A stretch of DNA of 64,000 nt from Lutibacter profundi. GTDB lineage: Bacteria; Bacteroidota; Bacteroidia; Flavobacteriales; Flavobacteriaceae. The notes below the pieces were generated by a model that was not told the DNA's origin, made no database searches, and worked only from the letters and a program-made list of their open reading frames with translations. The stretch spans positions 372,001 through 436,000 of the forward strand of contig NZ_CP013355.1 of the NCBI RefSeq assembly GCF_001543325.1. The letters are read 5' to 3'. Positions 1 through 8,056 of the stretch are shown here, one piece after another (position 1 is the stretch's first letter; the number at the start of each line of letters is the position of its first letter). The translations under genes and the position numbers were made by a program.

Positions 1-525
1 ACAGTTTTTGCAAAAAAGTTACAAAAAATTATTAAACACGAAAAAAGAAATAGTGTACCCGAATTTGATTTAAACGAGCCTCCGTTAATGGATATTCATA
101 AAATAATGAGTATTCTTCCTCATAGGCCTCCTTTTTTGTTAATTGATAGAATTTTAGAATTATCAGATAAGCATGTTATTGGAATGAAAAATGTAACTAT
201 GAATGAGGCTTTTTTTGTAGGGCATTTTCCAAACGCACCAGTTATGCCGGGGGTTTTACAAGTTGAAGCTATGGCACAATGCGGAGGTATTTTGGTATTG
301 AGCTCAGTACCAGATCCTGAAAATTACTTAACATATTTTATGAAAATGGATAAAGTTAAGTTTAAACGTAAAGTATTACCAGGAGACACTTTAATTTTTA
401 AAGCAGAACTTATTACACCAATTAGAAGAGGTATTTGTCATATGCAAGCATGCGGTTATGCAAATGGAAAATTAGTAGTAGAAGCAGAGTTAATGGCTCA
501 AATAGCAAAAAAATCAAAAGAATAA
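1..525 (+). CDS. lpxC-fabZ: Bifunctional LpxC-FabZ, C-terminal part (5' truncated by window edge)
   Basis: The frame is open from base 1 and reads through a short linker into a complete FabZ domain starting near base 88, so this is the 3' part of the LpxC-FabZ fusion usual in Bacteroidota. LpxC deacetylates UDP-3-O-acyl-GlcNAc (first committed lipid A step); FabZ is the 3-hydroxyacyl-ACP dehydratase of fatty acid elongation. The FabZ hot-dog domain shows LPHRPPFLLIDRI, the catalytic His in GHFPNAPVMPG and the catalytic Glu in QVEAMAQ. A separate start at the ATG at 88 is possible but unlikely because the upstream residues match the usual linker. Its stop overlaps the lpxA start by one base, indicating co-transcription. 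Confidence 0.93.
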   Translation, partial: TVFAKKLQKIIKHEKRNSVPEFDLNEPPLMDIHKIMSILPHRPPFLLIDRILELSDKHVIGMKNVTMNEAFFVGHFPNAPVMPGVLQVEAMAQCGGILVLSSVPDPENYLTYFMKMDKVKFKRKVLPGDTLIFKAELITPIRRGICHMQACGYANGKLVVEAELMAQIAKKSKE

Positions 526-1307
526 TGAATCAACCGTTGGCTTATATACACCCAGGAGCAAAGATAGCAACAAATGTAGTAGTAGAGCCCTTTACTACTA
601 TTTATAACAATGTAACAATTGGTGCAGGAACTTGGATTGGTTCTAACGTAACCATTATGGAAGGAGCGAGAATAGGAAAAAATTGTAGAATTTTCCCCGG
701 TGCAGTTATTTCTGCAATTCCTCAAGATTTAAAATTTGATGGAGAAGATTCTTTAGCAATTATAGGTGATAATACTACTATTAGAGAATGTGTAACAGTA
801 AATAGAGGAACAAAAGTATTAGGGAAAACCCAAATTGGTGATAATTGTTTAATTATGGCAACTTCACATATTGCCCATGATTGTATTGTTGGGAATAACT
901 GTATACTGGCAAATGGATCAATAATTGCAGGGCATGTAACCATAGGAGATTATGCAATATTAAGTGGTTTAGTGGCTGTTCATCAATTTATTCATATAGG
1001 AGATCATTCATTAGTATCAGGAGGGTCATTAGTTAGAAAAGATGTACCTCCATATACCAAAGCAGGTAAAGAACCTATTTCATTTATAGGTATTAATTCT
1101 ATTGGCTTAAGAAGAAGAGGTTTTGAAACGCAAAAAATTAGAGAAATTCAAAATATTTTTAGAATTTTATATCAAAAAAATCACAATACAACTCAAGCAC
1201 TCGAAAAAATTGAAGCTGATATGGAAGCAACAAAAGAAAGAGATCAAATCATACTTTTCATTAAAAATTCTCAAAGAGGGATTATGAAAGGTTATATAGG
1301 AGGTTAA
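525..1307 (+). CDS. lpxA: Acyl-ACP--UDP-N-acetylglucosamine O-acyltransferase LpxA
   Basis: LpxA transfers 3-hydroxyacyl from ACP to UDP-GlcNAc, the first step of lipid A synthesis, in the cytoplasm. The 260-residue length fits the family (E. coli 262). The N-terminal two thirds is a left-handed beta helix of hexapeptide repeats, with the catalytic-His segment SHIAHDCIVGNNCILANG; the C-terminal third is helical. The start is the ATG overlapping the fabZ stop (taATG); an in-frame upstream ATG at 435 lies inside fabZ and is rejected because family homology begins at MNQPLAYIHPGA. It is translationally coupled to lpxC-fabZ. Confidence 0.95.
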   Translation: MNQPLAYIHPGAKIATNVVVEPFTTIYNNVTIGAGTWIGSNVTIMEGARIGKNCRIFPGAVISAIPQDLKFDGEDSLAIIGDNTTIRECVTVNRGTKVLGKTQIGDNCLIMATSHIAHDCIVGNNCILANGSIIAGHVTIGDYAILSGLVAVHQFIHIGDHSLVSGGSLVRKDVPPYTKAGKEPISFIGINSIGLRRRGFETQKIREIQNIFRILYQKNHNTTQALEKIEADMEATKERDQIILFIKNSQRGIMKGYIGG

Positions 1308-1359
1308 TATTTATAAACTAGGTTAGATAATTCTACTTAGACTAAAACTTAAAATAAAA

Positions 1360-1926
1360 ATGGCAACAACATCAGACATAAGAAATGGTTTGTGTATAAA
1401 ACACAATAATGATATTTTTAAAGTAGTAGAATTTTTACATGTAAAACCAGGTAAAGGGCCTGCATTTGTTAGAACTAAATTAAAAAGCTTAACATCTGGT
1501 AAAGTGTTAGAAAATACATTTCCAGCTGGAAGAAAAATAGAGGATATAAGAGTTGAAACTAGAAAGTACCAATTTTTATATCCAGAAGGAGACACTTTTC
1601 ACTTTATGAATACAGACGATTACAACCAAATAACATTAGAAAAAGAAACTCTTGATGCTCCAGATTTGTTAAAAGAAGGAGAAATAGTAACTATAATTTT
1701 TAATACAGAAGATAGTATGCCTTTATCTGTAGATATGCCAGCAAGTGTTATTTTAGAAATTACACATACTGAGCCTGGAGTAAAGGGCAATACAGCAACA
1801 AACGCAACAAAACCAGCAACCGTTGAAACAGGAGCAAAAATAAATGTTCCTTTATTTATTAACGAAGGTGATAAAGTTAAAGTTGATACTTCAAAAGGAT
1901 CTTATTTAGAACGTGTTAAAGAATAA
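1360..1926 (+). CDS. efp: Translation elongation factor P
   Basis: EF-P relieves ribosome stalling at polyproline stretches by binding between the P and E sites. The 188 residues match the usual length: an N-terminal KOW-like domain and two OB-like domains ending in KGSYLERVKE. The loop that carries the modified residue reads VKPGKGPAF, with Lys32 at the tip; nothing nearby shows which modification enzyme would be used. It follows lpxA by 52 bases, an order (lpxA-efp) that is common in Flavobacteriaceae. Confidence 0.95.
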   Translation: MATTSDIRNGLCIKHNNDIFKVVEFLHVKPGKGPAFVRTKLKSLTSGKVLENTFPAGRKIEDIRVETRKYQFLYPEGDTFHFMNTDDYNQITLEKETLDAPDLLKEGEIVTIIFNTEDSMPLSVDMPASVILEITHTEPGVKGNTATNATKPATVETGAKINVPLFINEGDKVKVDTSKGSYLERVKE

Positions 1927-1948
1927 TTAATTCTGCTTAATTAGTATC

Positions 1949-2719
1949 ATGAAAAATTTAAAATCTGTTGAAGAAATAAATAAGACAGAACAGGAATATT
2001 GGGATGAAAATAAGTTAGAGAGAACAAAAATAAAGAAAATTAGGAGACATGCTTTTTTTTATTCTTATAAAAGAGAAAATAGAATATTAAATGATATTAT
2101 TAAGACTTTTCATAATAAAGAAATACTTGAAATAGGTTCTTATACTTGGGCAAGTTGGATAAAAAATGGGGTAATACCAAAAAAACTTTCCTGTATAAAT
2201 ATTTCTGAAGTAGAATTGAATAAAGGAATTTCTCAAGCTAAAAATGTTTTATTTGATATTAATTTTCAATTGATGGATGCAAATAATTTAACTTTTCCTG
2301 ATGAGTCATTTGATATTGTGTTTGGAGGTGCAATACTACATCATTTAAATATTGATAAATCAATTAAACATATTCATAGAGTATTAAAACCCAATGGTTA
2401 TATCTTGTTTCTGGAACCCCTTAACATTAATCCAATCTATAAGATTTACAGAAAATTGAATCCAAAAGAAAGGACTCCAGATGAGCATGCTTTAGTGTCT
2501 AAAGACTTTAAACTAATAAAAAATAAATTTACTTTTAATCATCACTTTTTTGATTTTTTTAGTGTGGTTTTTGGATATTTATCATTGCAAATTTTTGGAG
2601 ATAAAAAATACGATAATTGGTTAAATAAGACTGGGTATAACTTAGATGTTTTGATATCTAAAATTCCTATGTTATATTTCTTATTTGCACGTGTAATAAT
2701 TTATGGTAAAAAAAAATAA
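1949..2719 (+). CDS. Class I SAM-dependent methyltransferase, substrate unknown
   Basis: This 256-residue protein has a Rossmann-type methyltransferase core: motif I ILEIGSYTWASW (about 59-70), an acidic post-I segment, and FDIVFGGAILHHL (about 121-132), followed by the RVLKPNGY turn. A basic, Tyr-rich N-terminal 45 residues precedes it. The C-terminal quarter has a hydrophobic stretch (FFSVVFGYLSLQIFG), suggesting contact with membrane or lipid. It resembles the methyltransferase_11 type found in surface polysaccharide clusters. It sits between efp and the second lpxD-type gene, which are usually adjacent in relatives, so it looks like an insertion. The substrate is not evident. Confidence 0.8.
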   Translation: MKNLKSVEEINKTEQEYWDENKLERTKIKKIRRHAFFYSYKRENRILNDIIKTFHNKEILEIGSYTWASWIKNGVIPKKLSCINISEVELNKGISQAKNVLFDINFQLMDANNLTFPDESFDIVFGGAILHHLNIDKSIKHIHRVLKPNGYILFLEPLNINPIYKIYRKLNPKERTPDEHALVSKDFKLIKNKFTFNHHFFDFFSVVFGYLSLQIFGDKKYDNWLNKTGYNLDVLISKIPMLYFLFARVIIYGKKK

Positions 2720-2725
2720 TGAATC

Positions 2726-3649
2726 ATGAAATTTCCTCGAGGACATAGTTTAAAAGAAATTGCTCAGTTAATTGATGCAAAGTTTGTAGGACCTTCAGAT
2801 TTTCCAGTTTTTGGTTGTAATGAAATTCATGTAGTTGAAGAAGGAGATATTGTTTTTGTAGATCATCCTAAATATTACGATAAAGCTCTACAATCAAAAG
2901 CTTCAGTAATATTAATTAATAAAAAAGTAAAATGCCCGCAAGGCAAGGCTTTATTAATAGCAAAAGACCCATTTACGTGTTTCAATAAATTAACAAAACA
3001 TTTTAATCCTTTTGAGCCTTCAAATTCTTCAATTTCAAAAACTGCAATTATTGGAAAAAATACTATCGTACAACCAAATGTGTTTATTGGTAATAATGTT
3101 GAAATTGGGGAAAACTGTGTTATACATCCAAATGTAACAATTTATGATAATTGTATTATAGGAAATAATGTTACTATTCATGCCGGAAGTATTATAGGAG
3201 CAGATGCCTTTTATTATAAAAAAAGACAAGCAGGTTATGATAAGTTAATTTCTGGAGGAAGTGTACTGATAGAAGATAATGTAGATATTGGAGCTCTATG
3301 CACAATTGACAGAGGAGTTTCAGCAATTACAACAATTAAAAAAGGTACAAAATTAGATAATCAAGTACAAATAGGTCACGATACTATTATTGGTGAAAAA
3401 TGTTTAATAGCATCACAAACAGGTGTTGCAGGCTGTGTTATTATAGAAGATGATGTTATTTTATGGGGACAAGTAGGAACAAACAGCGGAATTACTATTG
3501 GAAAAGGCGCAATTGTACTTGGACAAACGGGAGTTACCAAGTCTGTAAAAGGTGGTAAAACCTACTTCGGAACACCAATTGAAGAATCAAGAAAAAAGTT
3601 AAAAGAAATAATAGAAATTAAACAATTGATAAAAAATCAAAAAAAGTAA
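2726..3649 (+). CDS. lpxD: LpxD-type UDP-3-O-acylglucosamine N-acyltransferase (second, short LpxD paralogue)
   Basis: The protein has an N-terminal LpxD uridine-binding domain (about 1-95, with [18 protein letters not shown]) and then a hexapeptide-repeat beta helix to near the end. The segment [24 protein letters not shown] holds the His expected to act as catalytic base in LpxD. At 307 residues it is shorter than classical LpxD (about 340). In Flavobacteriaceae a full-length lpxD usually precedes lpxC-fabZ, and this short paralogue follows lpxA-efp, so it may acylate a related nucleotide sugar. The start lies seven bases after the methyltransferase stop. Confidence 0.85.
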   Translation: MKFPRGHSLKEIAQLIDAKFVGPSDFPVFGCNEIHVVEEGDIVFVDHPKYYDKALQSKASVILINKKVKCPQGKALLIAKDPFTCFNKLTKHFNPFEPSNSSISKTAIIGKNTIVQPNVFIGNNVEIGENCVIHPNVTIYDNCIIGNNVTIHAGSIIGADAFYYKKRQAGYDKLISGGSVLIEDNVDIGALCTIDRGVSAITTIKKGTKLDNQVQIGHDTIIGEKCLIASQTGVAGCVIIEDDVILWGQVGTNSGITIGKGAIVLGQTGVTKSVKGGKTYFGTPIEESRKKLKEIIEIKQLIKNQKK

Positions 3650-3679
3650 TTTTTCTTTTATTCAGAACCTAGAAAAAAT

Positions 3680-3687
3680 TACTTTTG
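3680..3687 (+). promoter_or_regulatory. -7 box (TACTTTTG) upstream of sucD
   Basis: The octamer fits the Bacteroidota sigma-A -7 consensus TAnnTTTG and lies 35 bases before the sucD ATG. No clear -33 TTTG was found. Confidence 0.55.
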
Positions 3688-3722
3688 TACTAGTTAATAC
3701 ATTAATAAAAAAATATACTTCA

Positions 3723-4595
3723 ATGAGTGTTTTAGTTAATAAAAATTCAAATATAATCGTACAAGGTTTTACAGGAGGTGAAGGAACATTTCATGCAACC
3801 CAAATGATAGATTATGGAACCAATGTTGTGGGTGGTGTTACTCCTGGAAAAGGAGGGCAAACTCACTTAGGGAAACCTGTTTTTAATACCGTACAAGATG
3901 CGGTTGATAAAGTTGCAGCAGATACTTCAATAATTTTTGTACCACCCGCATTTGCAGGAGATGCTATTATGGAAGCAGCAGCCGCGGGAATTAAAGTAAT
4001 TATTTGTATTACAGAAGGAATTCCAATTGCAGATATGGTAAAAGTAAAAGCCTATATTGATAATAAAGAGTGTAGATTGGTAGGCCCAAACTGCCCTGGA
4101 GTAATTACACCTGAAGAAGCTAAAGTTGGAATTATGCCTGGATTTATCTTTAAAAAAGGAAATGTAGGAATAGTTTCTAAGTCGGGAACTCTTACTTATG
4201 AGGCCGCAGACCAAGTTGTAAAAAACGGTTATGGTATTTCTACTGCAATTGGTATTGGAGGAGATCCTATTATTGGAACTACAACAAAAGATGCTATAGA
4301 ATTGTTTATGAATGATGATGAAACAGAAGCCATTGTAATGATTGGTGAAATTGGAGGACAATTAGAAGCTGAAGCTGCAAGATGGATAAAAGAAACTGGA
4401 AATAAAAAACCTGTAATAGGTTTTATTGCTGGGCAAACAGCTCCAAAAGGAAGAACAATGGGACATGCAGGTGCAATTGTTGGAGGAAAAGATGATACAG
4501 CACAAGCAAAAATGGCTATTTTAAAAGAAAATGGTATTCATGTAGTTGAATCTCCTGCTAAAATAGGAGAAAAAGTTGCTGAAATATTAGGTTAA
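3723..4595 (+). CDS. sucD: Succinate--CoA ligase [ADP-forming] subunit alpha
   Basis: SucD is the phosphohistidine-bearing subunit of succinyl-CoA synthetase (TCA cycle substrate-level phosphorylation). The 290 residues include the CoA-binding Rossmann domain ([15 protein letters not shown], about 14-28), [10 protein letters not shown] (121-130) and the active-site His248 in [13 protein letters not shown]. The beta subunit gene sucC is not in this window; separation of sucC and sucD is common in Flavobacteriaceae. It has its own -7 box upstream and a strong hairpin terminator after it, so it is probably monocistronic. Confidence 0.96.
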   Translation: MSVLVNKNSNIIVQGFTGGEGTFHATQMIDYGTNVVGGVTPGKGGQTHLGKPVFNTVQDAVDKVAADTSIIFVPPAFAGDAIMEAAAAGIKVIICITEGIPIADMVKVKAYIDNKECRLVGPNCPGVITPEEAKVGIMPGFIFKKGNVGIVSKSGTLTYEAADQVVKNGYGISTAIGIGGDPIIGTTTKDAIELFMNDDETEAIVMIGEIGGQLEAEAARWIKETGNKKPVIGFIAGQTAPKGRTMGHAGAIVGGKDDTAQAKMAILKENGIHVVESPAKIGEKVAEILG

Positions 4596-4617
4596 TAAAA
4601 ATCTTAACTTTTATTTA

Positions 4618-4646
4618 AAAAGCTTCCTATATGGAAGCTTTTTTTA
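4618..4646 (+). terminator. Rho-independent terminator after sucD
   Basis: A perfect 10-bp stem (4618-4627 with 4633-4642) with a TATAT loop runs into a T-tract, 22 bases after the sucD stop. Confidence 0.85.
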
Positions 4647-4656
4647 TACAAATGTG

Positions 4657-4664
4657 TATATTTG
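4657..4664 (+). promoter_or_regulatory. -7 box (TATATTTG) upstream of fabG
   Basis: It matches TAnnTTTG and lies 30 bases before the fabG ATG, directly after the sucD terminator. Confidence 0.6.
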
Positions 4665-4694
4665 GTTTATCAAAAAATTAATAATAATTAGTAT

Positions 4695-5441
4695 ATGAAA
4701 CTTTTAGAAAATAAAACAGCAATAATTACAGGAGCAACAAGAGGTATAGGAAAAGGAATTGCTGTTGTATTTGCAAAACAAGGAGCTAATATAGCTTTCA
4801 CATTTAATGCTTCTATTGAAGCGGCCAAAGAACTTGAAAAAGAATTAGAATCTTATGGTATAAAAGCTAAAGGATACCAATCTAATGCCGCTAATTTTGA
4901 CGCTGCACAAGAGTTAGCATCTAATGTATTGAAAGAATTTGGAACTATTGATATTTTAATTAACAATGCAGGTATAACTAAAGATAATCTTTTAATGCGT
5001 ATTTCAGAAGATGATTTTGATACCGTTATTGAAGTTAATTTAAAATCGGTTTTTAATTTAACAAAAGCTGTTATTAGACCAATGATGAAACAGCGTAAAG
5101 GTTCAATTATAAATATGAGTTCTGTAGTAGGGCTAAAAGGAAATGCAGGTCAGGCAAATTATGCAGCATCAAAGGCAGGTATTATTGGGTTTTCAAAATC
5201 AATTGCATTAGAGTTAGGGTCAAGAAATATAAGAAGTAATGTAATTGCACCGGGATTTATTGAAACTGAAATGACTGCAAATTTACCTGAAGATACTGTA
5301 AAAGAATGGAGAAATGCAATTCCTTTAAAACGAGGAGGAACACCTGAAGACGTGGCAAATGCCTGTGTGTTTTTAGCATCAGATATGAGTGCTTATATTA
5401 CTGGGCAAACACTAAGTGTTGATGGGGGAATGCTAACATAA
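4695..5441 (+). CDS. fabG: 3-oxoacyl-[acyl-carrier-protein] reductase FabG
   Basis: This is a 248-residue classical short-chain dehydrogenase with the NADPH-binding TGATRGIGKG (12-21), NNAG (90-93), catalytic Ser142/143, Tyr156 and Lys160 in YAASK, and the FabG-type C-terminus TGQTLSVDGGM. FabG reduces 3-oxoacyl-ACP in fatty acid elongation. Its overall match to FabG is close, though other SDR reductases share these motifs. It starts its own unit after the sucD terminator and is followed 10 bases later by a vWA-like membrane protein gene, probably co-transcribed. Confidence 0.92.
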   Translation: MKLLENKTAIITGATRGIGKGIAVVFAKQGANIAFTFNASIEAAKELEKELESYGIKAKGYQSNAANFDAAQELASNVLKEFGTIDILINNAGITKDNLLMRISEDDFDTVIEVNLKSVFNLTKAVIRPMMKQRKGSIINMSSVVGLKGNAGQANYAASKAGIIGFSKSIALELGSRNIRSNVIAPGFIETEMTANLPEDTVKEWRNAIPLKRGGTPEDVANACVFLASDMSAYITGQTLSVDGGMLT

Positions 5442-5451
5442 ATAAAAAGTA

Positions 5452-7479
5452 TTGAAAACAGCAACAATAGTATTCATAATTTTAGCAGTTTTTGCAGCTT
5501 TATTTATTGCTAGTTTTCAATATTTATTTCAAAATAAAGAAAAAAGCCAATTAAATTATTGGCTTTTCTTTATTCGGTTTCTAAGTGTTTTATCAATCTT
5601 AATTTTAATAATAAATCCTCAAATTGAAAAAGAGAAACTTGTAATTGTTAAACCAAACTTAATAGTAGCTATTGATAATTCAAGTTCAATTGAGTATAAA
5701 TCTCAAAATAAAAAAGTTAAAAATACAATAGAATTTTTAAAAAAAAATAAAGCGATAAATAACAAATTTTCAGTTAATTACTATAGTTTCGGAAGTAATT
5801 TAGCTGTTTTAGACTCTTTAAATTTTAAAAAAAACCAAACCAATTTATCACTGCCGTTTCAAGAATTTTCTAAATTATACAAAACAGGAACCAATCCTAT
5901 TATTCTTATTACTGATGGGAATCAAACAACTGGGAGTGGAATTGAATTTATAGATTATAAAAGTCCAGTTTTTCCATTAATTGTTGGTGATACTACAACC
6001 TTTAAAGATATTGCAATAAAGCAATTAAACGTTAATAAATTTACAAATATCAATCATAAATTTCCAGTTGAATTATTTATAAATTATTTAGGAAAAGAAA
6101 ACATTTCAAAAAATATTAATGTTTATCACAAAGGGAAAAAAGTTTACTCAAAAAAACTCCATTTTTTTGAGTCTGAGACTTCAAAAATAGCATCTTTCTT
6201 CTTAACGGCATCAATTAAAGGTACTCAATATTATACTGTTAAAATTGAAGAACTTGATGATGAGCAGAATACGCTTAATAATATGAAAACATTTAGTATA
6301 AATGTTATTGAAGAAAAATCTAAAATTTTAATTTTAACATCAATTATTCACCCTGATTTAGGAATGTTTAAAAAATCTATAGAACGCAATAAACAACGAT
6401 CTGTGAAAATATCTAAAATTACTAATTTTAAGGGTAATATAAATGAATATCAGTTAGTTATATTGTATCAGCCAACCAATGATTTTGGAAAAATATTTAA
6501 TGCTGTTAACTCTAATAAAATGAATTATTTGATAGTTTCAGGGTTAAGTACAGATTGGAATTTTTTAAATAAAATTCAATCAAACTTTCATAAAGAATCT
6601 ATACCACAATTAGAAAATTACTATCCTATTTTTAATACAAGTTATGCTGGTTTTTTGAGTAATGATATTGGTTTTTTAGATTTCCCTCCTTTAGAAGATA
6701 GTTTTGGCGATATTACATTTTTTATGCCCTTTAACTCTTTATTATATCAAAAAGTAGGAGGTGTTAATACAAGAAACCCATTACTTGCAACTTTTGAAAA
6801 TGGCAAGCAACGGATGGCAATTCTAACAGGTGAAAATATATGGCGTTGGAGAATGAGTAGTTATGCTTTAAATAACACATTTGAAATATTTGATGGGTTT
6901 ATTTCAAATTTAACTCAATATTTAGCTTCAAATGAGCAAACTAAAAGATTAAATATTATAAGTAAGTCTATTTACTATACAAATGAAACGGTTACAATAT
7001 CAGCAAGTTATTTAGATAAAAATTTTAACTTTGATAATAGAGCTAAACTTTGGTTGACGGTTTCCAATAAAAAAAGTGGTTTTTTAAAGAAAATACCATT
7101 TGCTAAATTCGATAGCAGATTTACAATTTATTTATCAAATATACCTGCAGGTGAATATAGTTACGTAGTTTCTGTAGAAAACCAAAAATCTTCAGTATCA
7201 GGACTCTTTAAAATACTACCTTTTGAAATTGAACAACAATATACAAATGCCAATAGCAAAGAATTAAAAATACTTGCGAATAATACGAATGGAAAAGTTT
7301 TTTACAATAACCAAGTAACTGAACTTGTAGCATATTTAAAATCTGATTCTCAGTTTAAAAAAATTCAGAAAACTGAAATTGTAAAAAAATCTTTGATTGA
7401 CTGGAAGTGGGTTTTAGGTTTAATTATACTTTTACTGAGTATAGAGTGGTTTGCACGTAAATATTATGGAATGGTTTAA
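5452..7479 (+). CDS. Membrane-anchored von Willebrand factor A-like protein
   Basis: The 675-residue protein has two N-terminal membrane segments (about 5-23 and 36-58) and a C-terminal one (about 652-668), with a large periplasmic region between. The segment LIVAIDNSSSIEYK carries a DxSxS metal-site motif of vWA domains, and ILITDGNQTTG fits the next strand of that fold. The layout resembles Bacteroidota BatA/BatB-related proteins of unknown function. The proposed start is TTG at 5452 (ATG is absent near the N-terminal helix); the start choice is uncertain. It lies 10 bases after fabG. The specific role is unknown. Confidence 0.75.
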   Translation: MKTATIVFIILAVFAALFIASFQYLFQNKEKSQLNYWLFFIRFLSVLSILILIINPQIEKEKLVIVKPNLIVAIDNSSSIEYKSQNKKVKNTIEFLKKNKAINNKFSVNYYSFGSNLAVLDSLNFKKNQTNLSLPFQEFSKLYKTGTNPIILITDGNQTTGSGIEFIDYKSPVFPLIVGDTTTFKDIAIKQLNVNKFTNINHKFPVELFINYLGKENISKNINVYHKGKKVYSKKLHFFESETSKIASFFLTASIKGTQYYTVKIEELDDEQNTLNNMKTFSINVIEEKSKILILTSIIHPDLGMFKKSIERNKQRSVKISKITNFKGNINEYQLVILYQPTNDFGKIFNAVNSNKMNYLIVSGLSTDWNFLNKIQSNFHKESIPQLENYYPIFNTSYAGFLSNDIGFLDFPPLEDSFGDITFFMPFNSLLYQKVGGVNTRNPLLATFENGKQRMAILTGENIWRWRMSSYALNNTFEIFDGFISNLTQYLASNEQTKRLNIISKSIYYTNETVTISASYLDKNFNFDNRAKLWLTVSNKKSGFLKKIPFAKFDSRFTIYLSNIPAGEYSYVVSVENQKSSVSGLFKILPFEIEQQYTNANSKELKILANNTNGKVFYNNQVTELVAYLKSDSQFKKIQKTEIVKKSLIDWKWVLGLIILLLSIEWFARKYYGMV

Positions 7480-7558
7480 GGATACTATAAAGGTTAACTA
7501 TTAGTAAATAAAATTTTATTATCATATTTTCTAGCCTAAATAAAAATAATGTAAAATA

Positions 7559-7586
7559 TTTGCAAATATTGATTGTATTAAATTTG
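7559..7586 (+). promoter_or_regulatory. Promoter of the metal efflux operon (TTTG-N16-TAAATTTG)
   Basis: TTTG at 7559-7562 and the -7 box TAAATTTG at 7579-7586 match the Bacteroidota consensus with slightly short spacing; the ATG of the first gene is at 7597. Confidence 0.6.
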
Positions 7587-7596
7587 TTAAGTATTA

Positions 7597-7983
7597 ATGA
7601 ATAAAACCATTGTCTTCATATTATCATTTACCATTCTAATTCAAAGTTTTAACTTTCAATTAGAAGATATTACCAAGATGCCAGCTTTAGTACATCATAT
7701 TGCTGATCATTTTAAGAGTGGAGATACTTTTATGGATTTTATTTCAATGCATTATGGGAGCCAGTTTGAAACTCATAAAAACAAACATAAAGAACATCAA
7801 AATTTACCACTTAAAAAATATTTGTTAGACCTACATTTTCAGGTTTATATTTCTGTAGCTATAAAAAATTTAGTATTAAATTCTTTTGAAGAAATCTATC
7901 TAGAAAAGAAAATATGTAATTATACAGAGCCTTTTTCAAGCTCATTCTCAACTGAAATTTTCCAACCGCCAAAGCATACATAA
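7597..7983 (+). CDS. Small exported His-containing protein preceding heavy-metal RND pump
   Basis: This 128-residue protein has an N-terminal signal-like segment (1-20) and a central stretch rich in His, Lys and Glu (HYGSQFETHKNKHKEHQNLPLKKY, described here by its ends at about 52-76), then ends in FQPPKHT. Small proteins of this shape, with an HExxLP-like centre and an FQPPK end, commonly sit directly before CusA/CzcA genes in Flavobacteriaceae; I recall the pattern but have not searched for it. The His cluster suggests periplasmic metal binding or sensing, which is inference. It is the first gene of the efflux operon, 73 bases before the pump. Confidence 0.65.
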   Translation: MNKTIVFILSFTILIQSFNFQLEDITKMPALVHHIADHFKSGDTFMDFISMHYGSQFETHKNKHKEHQNLPLKKYLLDLHFQVYISVAIKNLVLNSFEEIYLEKKICNYTEPFSSSFSTEIFQPPKHT

Positions 7984-8056
7984 TTCTATTATTATTTTAC
8001 TATCAAGAAAGTCATACCATTGATTTTCAGCACTATAAATTATAATTAATTAAATT

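Noticed and set aside
435-524. N-terminal extension of LpxA from an upstream ATG
   Set aside because: The segment is inside FabZ in another frame, is not like LpxA, and the taATG overlap gives the expected start.
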